From assembly GCF_018863415.1 (NCBI RefSeq), contig NZ_JAHKSN010000003.1, positions 211,001 through 275,000 of the forward strand: a DNA stretch of 64,000 nucleotides, in the 5' to 3' direction. The position numbers were made by a program, and so were the translations under genes. Under the pieces are notes generated by a model. That model worked only from the letters and a program-made list of their open reading frames with translations. It did not search any database and was not told the DNA's origin. Shown piece after piece: positions 15,573 to 25,197 of this stretch. Origin of the DNA: Deinococcus aestuarii (GTDB lineage Bacteria; Deinococcota; Deinococci; Deinococcales; Deinococcaceae). Position 1 is the stretch's first letter; the number at the start of each line of letters is the position of its first letter.

Positions 15573-16174
15573 CGCTCACTCCCCCGGAAATACTCCATCG
15601 TGGCCTGCCCCTCCTGAGAGATGCCCTCGCGCCGCAGCACCTGGCGCACCGTCCGGCCCAGAATCCGGAGGTCGAGCCGCAGGCTGGGGTGATCGACGTA
15701 CCAGACGTCCAGCCGGAAGCGCTCCTCCCACGATATGGCGTTGCGGCCGTTGACCTGGGCCCAGCCGGTGAGGCCGGGTCGCACCTCGTGGCGGCGGGCC
15801 TGTTCGGGCGTGTAGCGGTCCAGGTATTCCATCAGCAGGGGACGCGGCCCCACCAGACTCATGTCCCCCCGCAAGACGTTGAACAGCTCGGGCAGCTCGT
15901 CGAGCGAGGTGGCCCGCAGGCGGCGCCCGAAGGCGGTGAGGCGCTCGCCGTCGGGCAGCGGGCGGCCCCCCGCGCCCGTGGCCTCGCGCATGGTGCGGAA
16001 CTTGTACAGGGTGAAGGGTCGGCCGTGCAGGCCGGGACGCCGCTGCCGGAAGAGGACGGGCGGGCCCAGGTGGCGGCGCACGAGCAGCGCCACGGCGGCC
16101 AGGACCGGGGAGAGCACGATCAGCCCCAGGGCCGAGCCCACGAGGTCGAACCCGCGCTTGAGCCGGGCCCTCAT
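15569..16174 (-). CDS. Priming sugar transferase (WcaJ/PglC-type phosphoglycosyl transferase)
   Basis: 201 residues, the size of the minimal monotopic phosphoglycosyl transferase core (PglC-like). One membrane segment (LVGSALGLIVLSPVLAAVAL) is at about 10-32, followed by PVLFRQRRPGLHGRPFTLYKFRTM, the SLDELPELFNVLRGDMSLVGPRP block with the catalytic Asp-Glu pair, and PGLTGWAQVNGRN. It loads the first sugar phosphate onto undecaprenyl phosphate at the inner membrane. Its ATG (16174) overlaps the stop of the upstream glycosyltransferase by four bases. Confidence 0.93.
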   Translation of the reverse strand: MRARLKRGFDLVGSALGLIVLSPVLAAVALLVRRHLGPPVLFRQRRPGLHGRPFTLYKFRTMREATGAGGRPLPDGERLTAFGRRLRATSLDELPELFNVLRGDMSLVGPRPLLMEYLDRYTPEQARRHEVRPGLTGWAQVNGRNAISWEERFRLDVWYVDHPSLRLDLRILGRTVRQVLRREGISQEGQATMEYFRGSER

Positions 16175-17295
16175 GCCAGCTCGAAGGCCCGCAACATCTG
16201 GGCATTGACGAGGTGCACGTCGTAGCGTGCGCGCACGAGGTCGAGGCTGGCCTGTCCCATCCGCCCGGCGAGCGCGGGGTCCTCCAGGAAGCGCGCCATC
16301 GCCCCCGCGAGCGCCGCCGCGTCGCCGGGGGGCACCAGGAAGCCGTTGACGCCCTCCACCACGGTCTCGCGGCAGCCTGGCGTGTCGGAGGTGATGATCG
16401 CCCGGCCGGTCGCCATCGCCTCCAGGACGGTGCGCGGCACCCCCTCGCCGTACGCCGACGGGAGCACGAACACGTGGCACCCCGCCAGGTGCGGGCGTAC
16501 GTCGGCGGCTTCCCCGAGGTACTCCACGGCGCCCTCGGCTCGCCAGGCGTCGAGGGTGGCGCGGCCGATCCCCGAGGGGTTGGTGTCGAGCGGCCCCACC
16601 AGCACGAAGCGCGCCCGGTGCCTCCCCGCGAGCCGCCGGGCCGCCTCGACGTACTCGGGCACCCCCTTCGCCCGCAGGAGCCGCGCCACGAGCAGGAACG
16701 TCACGTCCCCCCCGGGCAGCGGGGCGGCGCGGTAGTGCGCGAGGTCCACCCCCGAGCCGTCCACCAGCCGGGCGCGTCCCGGGGCCACCACGCGGGCCGA
16801 GGTGAACAGGGCGCGGTCGTCGCGGTTCTGGAAGATGGTGGCCCGGTTGAGCCGCAGCGCCCCGCCGTACAGCCCCAGGATCAGCCGCCTGAGCAGCCGG
16901 GGGCGCCGACCCGGCGCGGTAAAGGCGTAGCCGAGGCCGGTCACCATCGAGTAGACGCGGCGCACCCCCGCCGCCCGCGCGGCGAAGGACCCGAAGATCA
17001 CCGGCTTGACCGTGTAGGCGAACACGAGGTCGGGGCGCTCCTGCCGGATCACCCGGTAGAGCCCCGCCGCCCCGCGCAGGTCCTGCCAGGGGTTGAGCCC
17101 GTTGCGCCGGAAGGGCACGGCGCGGTAGCGCACCCCCAGCCGCGCCAGCCCGTCCGCCGTGGCCGCGTCGCGCTCGGGCGCCACCGCCACGACCTCGTGG
17201 CCGCGCGCCACCAGCGTCCGCAGCAGGGGGCCCCGGAAGTTGAGGAGGGAGGGGGCGTACCCCGCGATCACCAGCACCTTCTCGGGGCCGCTCAT
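16171..17295 (-). CDS. Glycosyltransferase family 4 (PglA/CapM-like)
   Basis: 374 residues, GT-B fold. The N-terminal half carries VIAGYAPSLLNFRGPLLRTL and the FAYTVKPVIFGS motif typical of N,N'-diacetylbacillosaminyl transferases. The C-terminal half has FVLPSAYGEGVPRTVLEAMA, the E-x7-E type nucleotide-sugar site. It probably adds the second sugar to the primed lipid. ATG 17295 overlaps the stop of the epimerase gene by four bases, and its own stop overlaps the next start, so three genes are coupled. Confidence 0.9.
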   Translation of the reverse strand: MSGPEKVLVIAGYAPSLLNFRGPLLRTLVARGHEVVAVAPERDAATADGLARLGVRYRAVPFRRNGLNPWQDLRGAAGLYRVIRQERPDLVFAYTVKPVIFGSFAARAAGVRRVYSMVTGLGYAFTAPGRRPRLLRRLILGLYGGALRLNRATIFQNRDDRALFTSARVVAPGRARLVDGSGVDLAHYRAAPLPGGDVTFLLVARLLRAKGVPEYVEAARRLAGRHRARFVLVGPLDTNPSGIGRATLDAWRAEGAVEYLGEAADVRPHLAGCHVFVLPSAYGEGVPRTVLEAMATGRAIITSDTPGCRETVVEGVNGFLVPPGDAAALAGAMARFLEDPALAGRMGQASLDLVRARYDVHLVNAQMLRAFELA

Positions 17296-18326
17296 GGCGC
17301 CCGGCCCCCCGCCAGCGCGGGCACCCCGTAGAACTCGCGGTACCACTCGACGAAGCGGCCGATCCCGACCGCCAGCGGCGTGGCGGGCTGGACCCCGAGG
17401 TCGCGCACGAGGTGCTCCACGTCGGCGAAGGTGGCGGGCACGTCGCCGGGCTGCATGGGGAGGAGCCGCAGGCTCGCGCGCAGGCCAAGCGCGCGCTCCA
17501 GGGTGGCGATCAGGTCGGTCAGCTCGACGGGCTGATGGTTGCCCACGTTGTACAGGCGGTAGGGCGCCCGGCTGGTGGCGGGGTCCGGGTGCTCGCCCGA
17601 CCACGCGGGGTCCGGCGCGGCGGGCCGGCGGGCGACCCGCGCGACCCCCTCCACCACGTCGTCGATGTAGGTGAAGTCCCGGCGCATCCGCCCGTGGTTG
17701 TACACGTCGATGGGCTCGTCCGCCAGGATCGCGCGGGTGAACTTGAACAGCGCCATGTCGGGACGCCCCCAGGGCCCGTACACCGTGAAAAAGCGCAGGC
17801 CGGTCGTGGGCAGGCCGTAGAGGTGGCTGTAGGCGTGCGCCATCAGCTCGTTCGCCCGCTTGGTGGCGGCGTACAGGCTCAGCGGATGATCGGCCGGGTC
17901 CCCCACCGAGTACGGCATCCGGGTGTTCGCCCCGTACACCGAACTCGACGAGGCATACACGAGGTGCTCCACCCCGGCGTGGCGGCAGCCCTCCAGCACG
18001 TTGAGAAACCCGGTGAGGTTGCTGTCCGCGTACGCGTGCGGGTGCTCGACCGAGTGCCGCACGCCCGCCTGCGCGGCGAGATGCACCACCACGGCGGGGC
18101 GCTCGGCCCCGAACAGCTCGGCCATCCCCCGCCGGTCCTCCAGGTCGAGGCGCACCTCCAGGAAGTTCGGGAACGCCCTGAGGAGATGCAGCCGCGCCTC
18201 CTTGAGGGCCACCGCGTAGTCGGGGTTGAGGTTGTCGAGCCCGATCACCTCGTCGCCGCCCTCCAGGCAGCGCCGGGCGAGGTGCGAGCCGATGAAGCCC
18301 GCCGAGCCGGTGATCAGCATCTTCAT
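17292..18326 (-). CDS. NAD-dependent epimerase, UDP-glucuronate 4-epimerase type
   Basis: 344-residue extended short-chain dehydrogenase. The Rossmann motif GSAGFIGSH is at 7-15, the catalytic Y152 and K156 are in YAATKRANE, and the Ser run is at 126-129. The ALKEARLHLL and FFTVYGPWGRPDMA blocks are characteristic of UDP-glucuronate epimerases. With the UDP-glucose dehydrogenase at the head of the operon it would make UDP-galacturonate. The upstream gap to asnB is 45 bases. Confidence 0.88.
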   Translation of the reverse strand: MKMLITGSAGFIGSHLARRCLEGGDEVIGLDNLNPDYAVALKEARLHLLRAFPNFLEVRLDLEDRRGMAELFGAERPAVVVHLAAQAGVRHSVEHPHAYADSNLTGFLNVLEGCRHAGVEHLVYASSSSVYGANTRMPYSVGDPADHPLSLYAATKRANELMAHAYSHLYGLPTTGLRFFTVYGPWGRPDMALFKFTRAILADEPIDVYNHGRMRRDFTYIDDVVEGVARVARRPAAPDPAWSGEHPDPATSRAPYRLYNVGNHQPVELTDLIATLERALGLRASLRLLPMQPGDVPATFADVEHLVRDLGVQPATPLAVGIGRFVEWYREFYGVPALAGGRAP

Positions 18327-18371
18327 GGAGACCTCCAGGCGAGGGAGACGCGGGGCGCGGGCCGGGCGGGG

Positions 18372-20240
18372 TCAGGCATCGTGCTCCCGCAGCCACAGCT
18401 CCAGCGTCAGCAGGGCGTAGACCACCGCCGACCAGTGGCGGTCGGCCATCACCCGACGGGCGAGCAGGGCGTCCACGAACGCGGGGTCGAGCCACCCGCG
18501 CACCCGCGCGTCCGGGGCGCCGAGCGTGTCGTGCAGCAGCGGGCGCAGGTCCTCGCGCAGCCAGCGCTCGACCGGAATCTCGAAGCCGCGCTTGGCCCCG
18601 CGCACCACCTCGTCAGGCAGCCGCCCCCGGTAGGCGTCGCGCAAGACGGCCTTGGGGGTGGCGCCCCGCACCCGGTACCCCCCCGGCAGGCGGGCCGCGT
18701 ACTCGGCGACCCGGTGGTCGAGGAGGGGCGAGCGCGCCTCCAGCGAGTGCGCCATCGTGGCGATGTCCATCTTCACGAGCAGGTCGGAGAGCAGGTTGAG
18801 GCGCACGTCGGCGTCGAGCTGGCGGTCGAGGGGGGGCAGCCGGGGGTCGAGCAGCGACTCGATGCGGTCCTCGGTGGGCAGGCCGGGGGCGCGGCGCCAC
18901 AGAGAGCGCTTGTCGGCCTCCTGCAACAGGTCGTTCGTCCAGGTCAGGTACCGCGCGCCGGGAGGTTGCCCCAGGCCCCGCGCGAACCGGGCGCCGAAGC
19001 CCCTCGCCGAGCGGCGTCCGGCGCCCCGGCCCAGCACCCGCGCCGCCGCCCCCACGGCCCACCCCGGCAGCAGCTCGAAGGGCGCGGCCCGGCGCGCGGC
19101 GACGTAGCGGCGGTAGCCGCCGAAGGCCTCGTCCCCGCCGTCCCCGTTGAGCACCACCGTCACGTGCTCGCGGGCCAGCCGGGCGATCTCCAGGCTGGGA
19201 ATCGCGCTCGCGTCGGCAAACGGCTGGTCGTAGTGCCGCACGAGCCGCTGGAGGCCGTCGAGCGAGGACACCTCCAGCGGCAGGACCCGGTGGCGCACCC
19301 CCAGGTGGCGGGCCGTGCGCCGGGCCACGGGGGACTCGTCGAACTGCGGGTCGTCCACCGCGACCGTAAAGGTCTCGAGCTCCGCGCCTAGGACCCGGGC
19401 CGCCTCATAGGCCACGACCGCGCTGTCCACACCGCCCGACAAGAAGACGCCCAGCGGCACGTCCGAGCGCAGGCGCAGCCGCACCGCCTCGGCCACGAGG
19501 TCGCGCACCCGCGCCTGCGCCCGCGCGTAGCTGGCCCGGTCTTTGGGCAGGTACTCCAGATTCCAGTAGGTCCGCACCTCGTGGCCGTCCTCGCCGATGG
19601 AGGCCCAGCTTCCCGGGGGCAGGGCGTACACCCCGCGGTAGATCGTGGACGGCTGCGGCACGACGCCCAGCGACAGGTAGTCGTAGACGGCCTGCTCGTT
19701 CAGGGTCAGCTCTTCGCCGCAGGCGCGCGCCAGCACCCGCAGCGCCTTGAGTTCGGAGGCGAACAGCCAGCCGCCCGACGCCGCGCGCATGTAGTAGAGC
19801 GGCTTTTTCCCGAAGCGGTCGCGCGCGAGCAGCAGCCGGTGGGTGCGCGCGTCGTGCAGGGCGAAGGCGAACATGCCCCGCAGCTCGTGGACGAGCTCGA
19901 CCCCCCGTTCCTCGTAGAGGTGGACGAGCACCTCGGTGTCCGAGGTCGTGCGGAAGTGGTGGTGGCGGGCCCGGAGCCCGGCGGCCAGCTCCCGGTAGTT
20001 GTAGATCTCGCCGTTGAAGACCACGGCGACGCTGCGGTCCTCGTTGTAGATGGGCTGCTGGCCGCCCTCGAGGTCGATGACCGACAGCCGCCGCATTCCC
20101 AGCACGACGTGCGGCTGCCGGTAGAGCCCCTCCCCGTCCGGGCCGCGGTGGCGCAGGGCGTTCAGGGCGAGACAGACCGGACGGTCCGCCAGGGGCGACT
20201 CCGCCGTTCTGGGCTGCCAGACTCCGGCGACGCCGCACAT
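18372..20240 (-). CDS. asnB: Asparagine synthase-like glutamine-dependent amidotransferase
   Basis: 622 residues. Cys2 (MCGVAGVW) is the glutaminase nucleophile, and residues up to about 220 form the glutamine amidotransferase half. The ATP-pyrophosphatase loop SGGVDSA is at about 268 and a long synthetase domain follows. AsnB paralogs in polysaccharide loci are thought to amidate uronic acids; with UDP-GlcA and UDP-GalA made by the same operon, that is the likelier job than free asparagine synthesis (inference). Only one base separates it from the upstream glycosyltransferase gene. Confidence 0.88.
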   Translation of the reverse strand: MCGVAGVWQPRTAESPLADRPVCLALNALRHRGPDGEGLYRQPHVVLGMRRLSVIDLEGGQQPIYNEDRSVAVVFNGEIYNYRELAAGLRARHHHFRTTSDTEVLVHLYEERGVELVHELRGMFAFALHDARTHRLLLARDRFGKKPLYYMRAASGGWLFASELKALRVLARACGEELTLNEQAVYDYLSLGVVPQPSTIYRGVYALPPGSWASIGEDGHEVRTYWNLEYLPKDRASYARAQARVRDLVAEAVRLRLRSDVPLGVFLSGGVDSAVVAYEAARVLGAELETFTVAVDDPQFDESPVARRTARHLGVRHRVLPLEVSSLDGLQRLVRHYDQPFADASAIPSLEIARLAREHVTVVLNGDGGDEAFGGYRRYVAARRAAPFELLPGWAVGAAARVLGRGAGRRSARGFGARFARGLGQPPGARYLTWTNDLLQEADKRSLWRRAPGLPTEDRIESLLDPRLPPLDRQLDADVRLNLLSDLLVKMDIATMAHSLEARSPLLDHRVAEYAARLPGGYRVRGATPKAVLRDAYRGRLPDEVVRGAKRGFEIPVERWLREDLRPLLHDTLGAPDARVRGWLDPAFVDALLARRVMADRHWSAVVYALLTLELWLREHDA

Positions 20241-20241
20241 C

Positions 20242-21285
20242 TCAGCCCCCCACGACGCGGCGCATCAGCCCCGCCACCGCCTGCGCCTGGGCCTCCAGGC
20301 TGTAGTGGTCCAGAACACGCGCCCGGGCCCGGCCACCCAGGCTCGCGCGCAGCCCGGGGTCGCGGATCAGTTGCGCGAGCCGCGCGCGAAACTGCTCGTC
20401 GCTTGCCGCCAAAAACCCCGTCACCCCGTCCACCACCACGTCGCGGTTGGCCCCCAGGTCGGTGGCGACGCTGGGAATGCCGAGCGCGCCGTACTCGATC
20501 AGCTTGAACGCACACTTGCCCCGGACGTAGGCGTCGTCGAGCAGGGGCATCAGGCCGATGTCCACTCCCCTGAGCGCCCCGATGTAGGAGTCGAGGCCCC
20601 ACGCGGCGAACCGGCCCCCGGCCTCCTCCACCGCAGGCCGCACGTCCGGCGAGGCGATCACGAGGAGGTCGGCGCCGTTCTCCCGGCAGGTCTCGGCGAT
20701 TCCGGGCAGCACGGGCAGCAGGTAATGCCGGAAGGAGGCGCCCGTCCCGATCCAGCCCACCACGGGCCTCGCCGGGGCGGGGTGGGCCACGGGCCGGTAG
20801 ACCAGCGGATCGACCACCGTGGGCACGACCACCGCCTCGGTGCGCGCCGACACGCACCGGACGTAGGCCGCCAGGTAGGAATTGCCCACGGTCGCCGCGT
20901 CGCAGTGCCTGAGCAACCCGTCGATGGAGTACTCGGTGAACACGGCGTCGTCCATGTCGAAGATGAGTTTGGGGCCCGCGCGGACCGCCACCCCGTCGAA
21001 GACCCGGTGCAGCGCGGGCGCGCACTGCCGGTGAATCCACACCGCGTCGTGCCCGCGCGCGCCCAGCAGGTCCGCCACCCGGCGCAGCGCGCGCCCCAGC
21101 AGGCGGGCGAGCATGGGCGGGTCGAGGACCCGGCGGTGCATCCAGCGGAAGTACATGGCCCTCGTCATGAACGGGCGGATGTCCAGGGCGATGCCCTCTT
21201 TCCGGAGCGGCCCCTCGAAGTTGTAGACCCGGTAGCGCGAGCTGGGGCCCTCCAGGGGATAGGGGGTGATCGCCAGAATCTTCAT
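20242..21285 (-). CDS. Glycosyltransferase family 4
   Basis: 347 residues, GT-B. The N-terminal LAITPYPLEGPSSRYRVYNF, the LIFDMDDAVF block near 110 and the C-terminal FKLIEYGALGIPSVATDLGA are typical of GT4 enzymes of polysaccharide loci. It should extend the lipid-linked repeat unit. AAGAGATG precedes the ATG at 21285. The gap to the flippase is 21 bases and to asnB one base. Confidence 0.85.
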   Translation of the reverse strand: MKILAITPYPLEGPSSRYRVYNFEGPLRKEGIALDIRPFMTRAMYFRWMHRRVLDPPMLARLLGRALRRVADLLGARGHDAVWIHRQCAPALHRVFDGVAVRAGPKLIFDMDDAVFTEYSIDGLLRHCDAATVGNSYLAAYVRCVSARTEAVVVPTVVDPLVYRPVAHPAPARPVVGWIGTGASFRHYLLPVLPGIAETCRENGADLLVIASPDVRPAVEEAGGRFAAWGLDSYIGALRGVDIGLMPLLDDAYVRGKCAFKLIEYGALGIPSVATDLGANRDVVVDGVTGFLAASDEQFRARLAQLIRDPGLRASLGGRARARVLDHYSLEAQAQAVAGLMRRVVGG

Positions 21286-21306
21286 CTCTTCGCTCTCCTC
21301 GGCGTC

Positions 21307-22512
21307 TCAGACACCTTCTCGAAGGGGCGACCCGGCCCGCTTCCCCGGCCGTCCCCACCAGACCCCCAGCAAGACGGCCAGCGAGCACAGGGCGTAGGAC
21401 AGGGCGATCCAGGGCACCACGAGTCCCGGCGACCCCAGCAGCAGCGTGGAGGCGAGCAGGGCGCAGAAAGCCAGAACGATCAGCACCTGGAAGGCGAAGG
21501 GGGCCTGCCGCCCCGCCGTCACCTGCTCGAGGCGGGCGACCCCCAGCAAGAAGGTGGCGGGCAGCATCCACTCCACGTAGCGCGAAGCCCCCGCGTAGGT
21601 CTCCCCGTACAGCAGCACGATGGCGGGCCTGCACAGCGCGACCATGACGAGGCCCAGCAGCGCGAGCGCGGCGTACAGGGGCGCCCTGCGGCCCAGCGGA
21701 CGCTGGATGACGACCGCCGACAGCGCGGCGAACACCTGGAAGTAGATGGTGGTGAAGGTGTTCGAGATGGCGTACAGCCCGGCGTTCGCCCCACCCAGCA
21801 GCACCCGGATCAGGGGCAGTTCCAGGCAAAACGTCAGGACGGTCTCGGGCAGGGCGACGGTCGTGTACGCCCGGCTCTCGCGCCACACGCCGCGCGCGCC
21901 CGCGGGCCCGGCCTCACCCGGGGGCAGCAGGGGCCGCACCCGGCTCAGGCTCAGGCCGCACGCCAGCGTGACGGTGAGCAGCCACGCCCCGTAGAAATAG
22001 AGGGAGCGGTGGGTGGCGTAGGCGGCCAGGAAGAGGGCCAGTTGCACGAGCGCCTGACCGAGGTTGATCACGAACAGCTCGCGCAACCGGCCCAGGTGGA
22101 TGAGGTAGGCCGTGTTCACCTTGAGCACCGCGACGACCACCGCCGCGAGGAAGGTGGGCAGGAGGTAGACGGCGGGCAGACGGCAAAACACCAGAAACCC
22201 CCACATCAGGGGCAGCAGCGTCGCGCAGCCCAGCAGGAGCGCGCGGTGGTAGGCGGCCCGGCCGAAGAGGCTGAACCCGTGTTTTTGCACGAGCTGCTCG
22301 AAGCCGAGGGCACCGAAGCGGCTGAAAAGCTGCCCGGCGAGCAGCAGGAGGGCCAGGGTGCCCCGCTCCTCCAGGGCGAGCGCCCGTGCCGAGCACACGC
22401 CCACGGCCACCCCCACGAGCGTGACGGCGTAGCCCTGCAAGATCAGCCCCGCGGCCCGCCCCACGGCGGGGCCATCCTCACCGGCCCTTCCCCGGCCCGG
22501 CCACACGCTCAC
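21307..22512 (-). CDS. Polysaccharide flippase (Wzx-like, MOP superfamily)
   Basis: 401 residues and about 10-12 hydrophobic segments with the MATE/Wzx pattern: GLILQGYAVTLVGVAVGVCS, LEERGTLALLLLAGQLFSRF, LYAISNTFTTIYFQVFAALS. It should move the lipid-linked repeat unit to the periplasmic face. The start is set at GTG 22512, which overlaps the TGA of the upstream epimerase (GTGA, four bases); an upstream start at 22560 would overlap by about 50 bases and is less likely. Confidence 0.83.
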   Translation of the reverse strand: MSVWPGRGRAGEDGPAVGRAAGLILQGYAVTLVGVAVGVCSARALALEERGTLALLLLAGQLFSRFGALGFEQLVQKHGFSLFGRAAYHRALLLGCATLLPLMWGFLVFCRLPAVYLLPTFLAAVVVAVLKVNTAYLIHLGRLRELFVINLGQALVQLALFLAAYATHRSLYFYGAWLLTVTLACGLSLSRVRPLLPPGEAGPAGARGVWRESRAYTTVALPETVLTFCLELPLIRVLLGGANAGLYAISNTFTTIYFQVFAALSAVVIQRPLGRRAPLYAALALLGLVMVALCRPAIVLLYGETYAGASRYVEWMLPATFLLGVARLEQVTAGRQAPFAFQVLIVLAFCALLASTLLLGSPGLVVPWIALSYALCSLAVLLGVWWGRPGKRAGSPLREGV

Positions 22513-23501
22513 GGCGCCGGGGATCCCGACACCTGCGGCGAGCGCTCCTCGCGCAGCCACGCCGCGAGGCGCGTCACGCCCTCCGCGAAGGGGGTGTGGG
22601 GGGCGTAGCCCAGCAGGTCGCGCGCGCGGGAGAGGTCGGCCCAGGTCTGCGGCACGTCCCCGGCCTGCTCGGGCAGCCGCTCCAGCCGGGCGCGGGTGCC
22701 CAGGACGTCCTCCAGGGTGGCGATCATCTCGCTGAGGCGGACCGGCGAGCCGCCTCCCAGGTTGATCACCTCGAACAGGCGGCCCTCGTACGCCAGGGCC
22801 CCCAGCACCCCGTCCACGACATCGGTGACGAAGGCGTAGTCGCGGCGGCTGTGGCCGTCTCCGAACACGGGAATCGGCCAGCCCGCGAGCATCCGGCGCG
22901 CGAACCGGTGAATGGCGAGGTCCGGGCGCTGGCGCGGGCCGTACACGGTGAACAGGCGCAGCGCCACGAAGCGCAGCCCGTAGAGGTGCGCGTAGACGTG
23001 CCCGAGCAGCTCCCCGCTCAGCTTGCTCGCCGCGTAGGGACTCAGGGGCCCGCGCACCGCCTCGCTCTCACGCCACGGGAGGTTGGGGCACCCCCCGTAC
23101 ACCCCGCCCGACGAGGCGAACACGAAGTGCGGCACCCCCCGCTGGCGGGCGAATTCGAGCAGGCTCTGGGTGCCGAGCACGTTCACGTCCTGGTAGGCGC
23201 GGGCCCGGTCCACCGAGGAGCGCCCGCCCACCAGCGCCGCGAGGTGCACGATGGCGTCGATGGGCTCAGGCTCCAGCCGGGTGAGCAGCGCGGGCTCCTC
23301 GCGGACGTCGAGCCTCTCCAGCCGGTACCCGGGGTGCCGGGCGTGGGCCGCCACGTTGCGGGTCTTGACCGCCGGGTCGTAGGTGGCGTCGAAGTTGTCC
23401 ACGGCGGTCACGGCCCAGCCCTCGCGCAGCAGCCGGTCCACGACGTGGCTGCCGACAAAACCCGCCGCGCCGGTCACCAGCGCGTGGGGCGCGAGCTTCA
23501 C
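22509..23501 (-). CDS. NAD-dependent sugar epimerase
   Basis: 330 residues. The Rossmann motif GAAGFVGSH is near 10-18 and the catalytic YAASK follows LSP. It is a second extended SDR sugar-nucleotide epimerase, distinct from the one at 17.3 kb (for example ASSGGVYGGCPNLPWRESE and LFTVYGPRQRPDLAI), probably a UDP-hexose or UDP-uronate 4-epimerase. It starts with GTG 23501, overlapping the dehydrogenase stop by four bases. Confidence 0.88.
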   Translation of the reverse strand: MKLAPHALVTGAAGFVGSHVVDRLLREGWAVTAVDNFDATYDPAVKTRNVAAHARHPGYRLERLDVREEPALLTRLEPEPIDAIVHLAALVGGRSSVDRARAYQDVNVLGTQSLLEFARQRGVPHFVFASSGGVYGGCPNLPWRESEAVRGPLSPYAASKLSGELLGHVYAHLYGLRFVALRLFTVYGPRQRPDLAIHRFARRMLAGWPIPVFGDGHSRRDYAFVTDVVDGVLGALAYEGRLFEVINLGGGSPVRLSEMIATLEDVLGTRARLERLPEQAGDVPQTWADLSRARDLLGYAPHTPFAEGVTRLAAWLREERSPQVSGSPAP

Positions 23502-24928
23502 CGCCCCACCCCGATGTGGAGCAGCCCGGCCGCGCGCAGGGCGGCCGCCGGCAGGGCGTTGCGACCGTCCATCACGACCGGCTGGCGCATCCGGCGGGCC
23601 ACCTCCGCCCAGTCGAGTTCGAGGTACTCGGGCCAGGGCGTCGCCAGCACGAGCGCGTCCACCCCGTCGAGCGACTCGTACCACTCCACGTCGAGCTCCG
23701 GGTGGGCCGCCCGCGCCTGATCGAGGGCCACCGGGTCGTGCGCCCGCACATACGCGCCGCGCTGCACGAGCCGCGTCACGATGTCCAGGCCGGGCGAGTC
23801 GCGGACATCGTTCGTGTGCGGCTTGAAACTCAGGCCCAGCACGGCCACGTGGCGCCCGCGCAACACCTTGAGCACCTCCTGAAGCCGCTCGAGCACGTGT
23901 TCGCGCTGCCGGGTGTTGACGGCGCACGCCGCCTGCACGATGGGCAGGGAATAGTCGTACTCCGCCGCGACGGCTTGCAGGGCGCGCATGTCCTTGGGAA
24001 AACAGCTTCCGCCCCACCCGATGCCCGCTTGCAGGAACTGCGGCCCGATGCGGGCGTCGAGGCCCATGCCGCGGGCCACCTCGTCCACATCGGCCCCGAC
24101 CCGCTGGCACAGCCCCGCCATCTCGTTGATGAAGCTGATCTTGGTGGCGAGGTAGGCGTTGGCGGCGTATTTGATCATCTCGGCGCTCGTGGGGTCGGTG
24201 ACCATCAGGGGCGGCGGCGTGAAGCCCCTGGGTCTGGGCAGGAGCGGCGGCGGCTCGAAGGTCTGGTCGAGCAGCGGGCGGTACAGCTCCCGCAGGCATT
24301 CGACGGCCTGCGGGTCCTCGGACCCCACCACGATGCGGTCGGGATAGAGCGTGTCGTGCAGCGCCCGGCCCTCCCGCAGGAATTCGGGATTGGAGGCGTA
24401 CCGCACCCGGGCCTCGACCCCCCGCTGGCGCAGGCCGCGCGCGATCACGGCCTCGACCCGGCGACTCGTCCCGATGGGCACCGTGGACTTCACGACGACC
24501 ACGTACTCGCGGCCTCCGCGCAGCCCGAGCGCGATCTCCGCCGCCGCCGCCTCCACGAACGCCGTCTCGGCCTCGCCGTTCGCCCGGGCCGGGGTGCCCA
24601 CCGCGATCACGATCAGATCGGCCTCTCCCACCGCCCCCACCAGGTCCACCGAGTAGGTCGTGACGGCCTGGGTCCGGGCGAGCATCTCCGTCAGCCCGTG
24701 CTCGTAGATGGGGCTGTGCCCCGCCCGCAACTCCGCCACCCGCCCCGCGTCGCGGTCGACCAGCGTCACCGCGTGCCCCAGGTACGCCAGCACCGCCCCC
24801 GTGTTCAGCCCCACGTACCCCGCCCCCACGATGGTGACGCGCTGCGCCGCCCCCGGTGGCCGGACCGCGCGCTCGGCACCGGACTGGGAGGAGAGGATGG
24901 GAGGCTGTGCGTCGGGCGGATGCGGCAT
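23498..24928 (-). CDS. ugd: UDP-glucose 6-dehydrogenase
   Basis: 476 residues, making UDP-glucuronate with two NAD+. The NAD motif GAGYVG is at 35-40, K253 and N257 are in IKYAANAYLATK, and the catalytic Cys309 is in GGSCFPKD. Residues 1-30 (MPHPPDAQPPILSS...) are an extension before the Rossmann fold that most family members lack; the first nine residues recur in the leader ORF at 30324. It heads the 13-gene leftward operon behind the duplicated promoter module. AGGAG seven bases before ATG 24928 supports the start. Confidence 0.94.
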   Translation of the reverse strand: MPHPPDAQPPILSSQSGAERAVRPPGAAQRVTIVGAGYVGLNTGAVLAYLGHAVTLVDRDAGRVAELRAGHSPIYEHGLTEMLARTQAVTTYSVDLVGAVGEADLIVIAVGTPARANGEAETAFVEAAAAEIALGLRGGREYVVVVKSTVPIGTSRRVEAVIARGLRQRGVEARVRYASNPEFLREGRALHDTLYPDRIVVGSEDPQAVECLRELYRPLLDQTFEPPPLLPRPRGFTPPPLMVTDPTSAEMIKYAANAYLATKISFINEMAGLCQRVGADVDEVARGMGLDARIGPQFLQAGIGWGGSCFPKDMRALQAVAAEYDYSLPIVQAACAVNTRQREHVLERLQEVLKVLRGRHVAVLGLSFKPHTNDVRDSPGLDIVTRLVQRGAYVRAHDPVALDQARAAHPELDVEWYESLDGVDALVLATPWPEYLELDWAEVARRMRQPVVMDGRNALPAAALRAAGLLHIGVGR

Positions 24929-25037
24929 GAAACACTCCTGAACGCGATGAGGGCCCGCGCGGCGGAGCCGGGGCGACGAGGCGGGATCGGGGCAGCCAAG
25001 CTACACTAGATCGCCCGACGTTAATAACTCGTTAACG
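24929..25037 (-). promoter_or_regulatory. Duplicated promoter-leader module, copy A (leftward operon)
   Basis: Read on the minus strand: CGTTAACG (25030-25037) and TATTAACG (25019-25026) form direct repeats 11 bases apart, ten bases later comes the -10 box TAGTGT (25003-25008), then a leader of about 70 bases and AGGAG before the ATG. The same elements at the same distances occur in copy B at 30215-30323. The repeats cover the -35 region, as expected for an activator of the OmpR/PhoB type or a repressor. Confidence 0.75.
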
Positions 25038-25197
25038 CACCGGGTGGCCTTCCCGGCGCGGCGTCGGGCGGTCGGGGGAGGGGCGCAACACGTCCGGCCC
25101 CCGGGGCGGGCGGAGGCCCACGAGCCCCGTTCAATGTTAGGCAACTCTCTTTTCGTCCTCCTGTCAGGCTCAATAACGACCCTCACCGGAGGTGCCC

